Assembly: GCA_030605265.1 (NCBI GenBank)
Contig: JAUWIR010000207.1
Coordinates: 1-7,426 of the forward strand
DNA: 7,426 nt
From: Pseudomonadota bacterium
Lineage (GTDB): Bacteria > SZUA-182 > DTGQ01
Reading direction: 5' to 3'
This document shows positions 6,740 through 7,426 of this stretch, piece after piece. Position numbers and translations under genes: made by a program. A model generated the notes under the pieces. It saw nothing but the letters and a program-made list of their open reading frames with translations. It searched no databases and was not told the DNA's origin. Positions within the stretch are counted from its first letter, which is position 1. Each line of letters begins with the position of its first letter.

Positions 6740-7219
6740 ATGGCTTCATATCGTTCGTACCGAAGGATATCTAGAGAAGTGAGGCAGTGGATTGTGTTAA
6801 ATGTACTGAACTATTAGAACATGTAGAATATGCTGATAGAGTGCTTAAGGAGATTTCAAGAATTTTAAAACCGAATGGGGGCCTTAATTTTTTCAATGCC
6901 TTTTTTTATCGCTATTCATAGCGATCCCTATGATTTTTAAAGATTTACTGGTGAAAAGTTAACTAAAATGCTTGAAAATGATTTTAATATTGTAAATCTT
7001 AAGAAGCATGGTCTCTATTTTATGGTTCTAGCATACATGATAAAGCAGAATATATATAACGGCAAATCGATTATAAAATGTCTGTTTTGTTGGGCTTTAC
7101 CCATATTAGACTCACTAGTAAAGTTAGATAGTTTGCTTTTTGTCAAGAATTCAAAGTTTATGAGTTCCTTTACCACAGGATTTTTTATCATTGCTGTTAA
7201 AAGTGGCCATCTTAAATAA
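6740..7219 (+). pseudogene. SAM-dependent methyltransferase (class I, Methyltransf_11 type), multiply disrupted
   Basis: Remnants of one methyltransferase lie in two frames. ATG 6740 opens MASYRSYRRISREVRQWIV and hits a stop after 25 codons. The next frame, open from 6775, gives EAVDCVKCTELLEHVEYAD and then VLKEISRILKPNGG, the post-motif II/III block of class I methyltransferases, and stops at TAG 6919. Shifting back by one base gives IHSDPYDF, a TAA at 6938, then RFTGEKLTKMLENDF and a C-terminal tail to TAA 7219. Three lesions follow: an internal deletion that removed the SAM-binding glycine motif (junction within about 6772-6796), a +1 frameshift around the T7 tract 6901-6907, and a nonsense codon at 6938. 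An intact version would have methylated a sugar or glycan end (inference from context). The N-terminal piece is less certain than the rest. An internal ATG at 6968 opens 83 codons, but that is only the tail and is unlikely to be a gene. Confidence 0.8.
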
Positions 7220-7241
7220 AATATAATTTTGTGCAAATAGA

Positions 7242-7426
7242 ATGAGAATACTTTTTCTTATAGAAAGAAATATATATTATAAATTTTTTGGACCTATTAT
7301 CGATGAAGCCTTAAAGAAAAAACATACGGCCTATTGTTTGCATTGGTATGCACACAGCCGTAGTGGTCCAAAGGGCGGCTGTTTCCCAAGTCTATATTGT
7401 ATACCAACTTTTTCCTATGGGTCTGT
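7242..7426 (+). CDS. N-terminus of a probable GT-B glycosyltransferase (partial, runs off the right edge)
   Basis: ATG 7242 opens a frame without stops to the window end (61 complete codons). It begins MRILFLIERNIYYKFFGPII and continues DEALKKKHTAYCLHWY. A hydrophobic first beta strand, then a helix carrying a phrase like 'GPIIDEALKKKH', then a second strand is how many GT-B glycosyltransferases start. No catalytic or donor motif is in view, so the call rests on the fold start and on the glycosyltransferase-rich surroundings. The ribosome-binding site is weak. It begins 22 bases after the end of the methyltransferase remnant and appears intact as far as visible. Confidence 0.6.
   Translation, partial: MRILFLIERNIYYKFFGPIIDEALKKKHTAYCLHWYAHSRSGPKGGCFPSLYCIPTFSYGS

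Noticed and set aside
6968..7219. Stand-alone 83-residue hypothetical protein
   Set aside because: The upstream in-frame sequence IHSDPYDF-stop-RFTGEKL shows it is the tail of the broken methyltransferase, not an independent gene.
1..7426. Search for CRISPR repeats, tRNA or rRNA genes, transposases, defence or phage modules
   Set aside because: None seen on reading both strands. All sizeable coding regions are explained by glycan biosynthesis families.

Overview
This window is part of a surface-polysaccharide (capsule, exopolysaccharide or O-antigen type) biosynthesis locus from an AT-rich bacterium. The low GC content, GTG and TTG starts, and the two clear AAGGAG ribosome-binding sites fit a Firmicute of clostridial type, but no phylogenetic marker is present, so this is a weak guess. 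No tRNA, rRNA, CRISPR array, transposase or phage gene is visible.

Layout. Minus strand: a NodU/CmcH-family carbamoyltransferase (141-1751) that reads well over most of its length but stops before the family's usual C-terminal end; the start of a further minus-strand gene may lie at the left edge (1-52). A 339-bp divergent spacer (1752-2090) holds two interleaved perfect inverted repeats and a TATAAT box. Plus strand: a GT4-type glycosyltransferase (2091-3203), a GDP-mannose 4,6-dehydratase (3365-4384), a second GT4-like glycosyltransferase (4407-5492), a third of a different subgroup (5582-6640) preceded in frame by an RBS, an ATG and a stop codon, a broken SAM-dependent methyltransferase (6740-7219), and the N-terminus of what is probably a fourth GT-B glycosyltransferase running off the right edge (7242-7426).

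How the genes work together (inference). GDP-mannose would be converted to GDP-4-keto-6-deoxy-mannose, the branch point to D-rhamnose, L-fucose, perosamine and related sugars. The glycosyltransferases would build an oligosaccharide repeat from nucleotide sugars. The carbamoyltransferase, and once the methyltransferase, would decorate sugars with carbamoyl and methyl groups. The reductase or aminotransferase that would finish the GDP-sugar is not in this window.

The most notable theme is decay. The carbamoyltransferase lacks its C-terminal end, the third glycosyltransferase has a stop codon between its best start signal and its body, and the methyltransferase has an internal deletion, a frameshift at a T7 tract and a nonsense codon. 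The two lesions that are single-base changes could be sequencing errors, so read-level checks matter. I see no convincing evidence for a wholly new type of system; the undescribed elements are the intergenic interleaved repeats and the probable combination of modifications.
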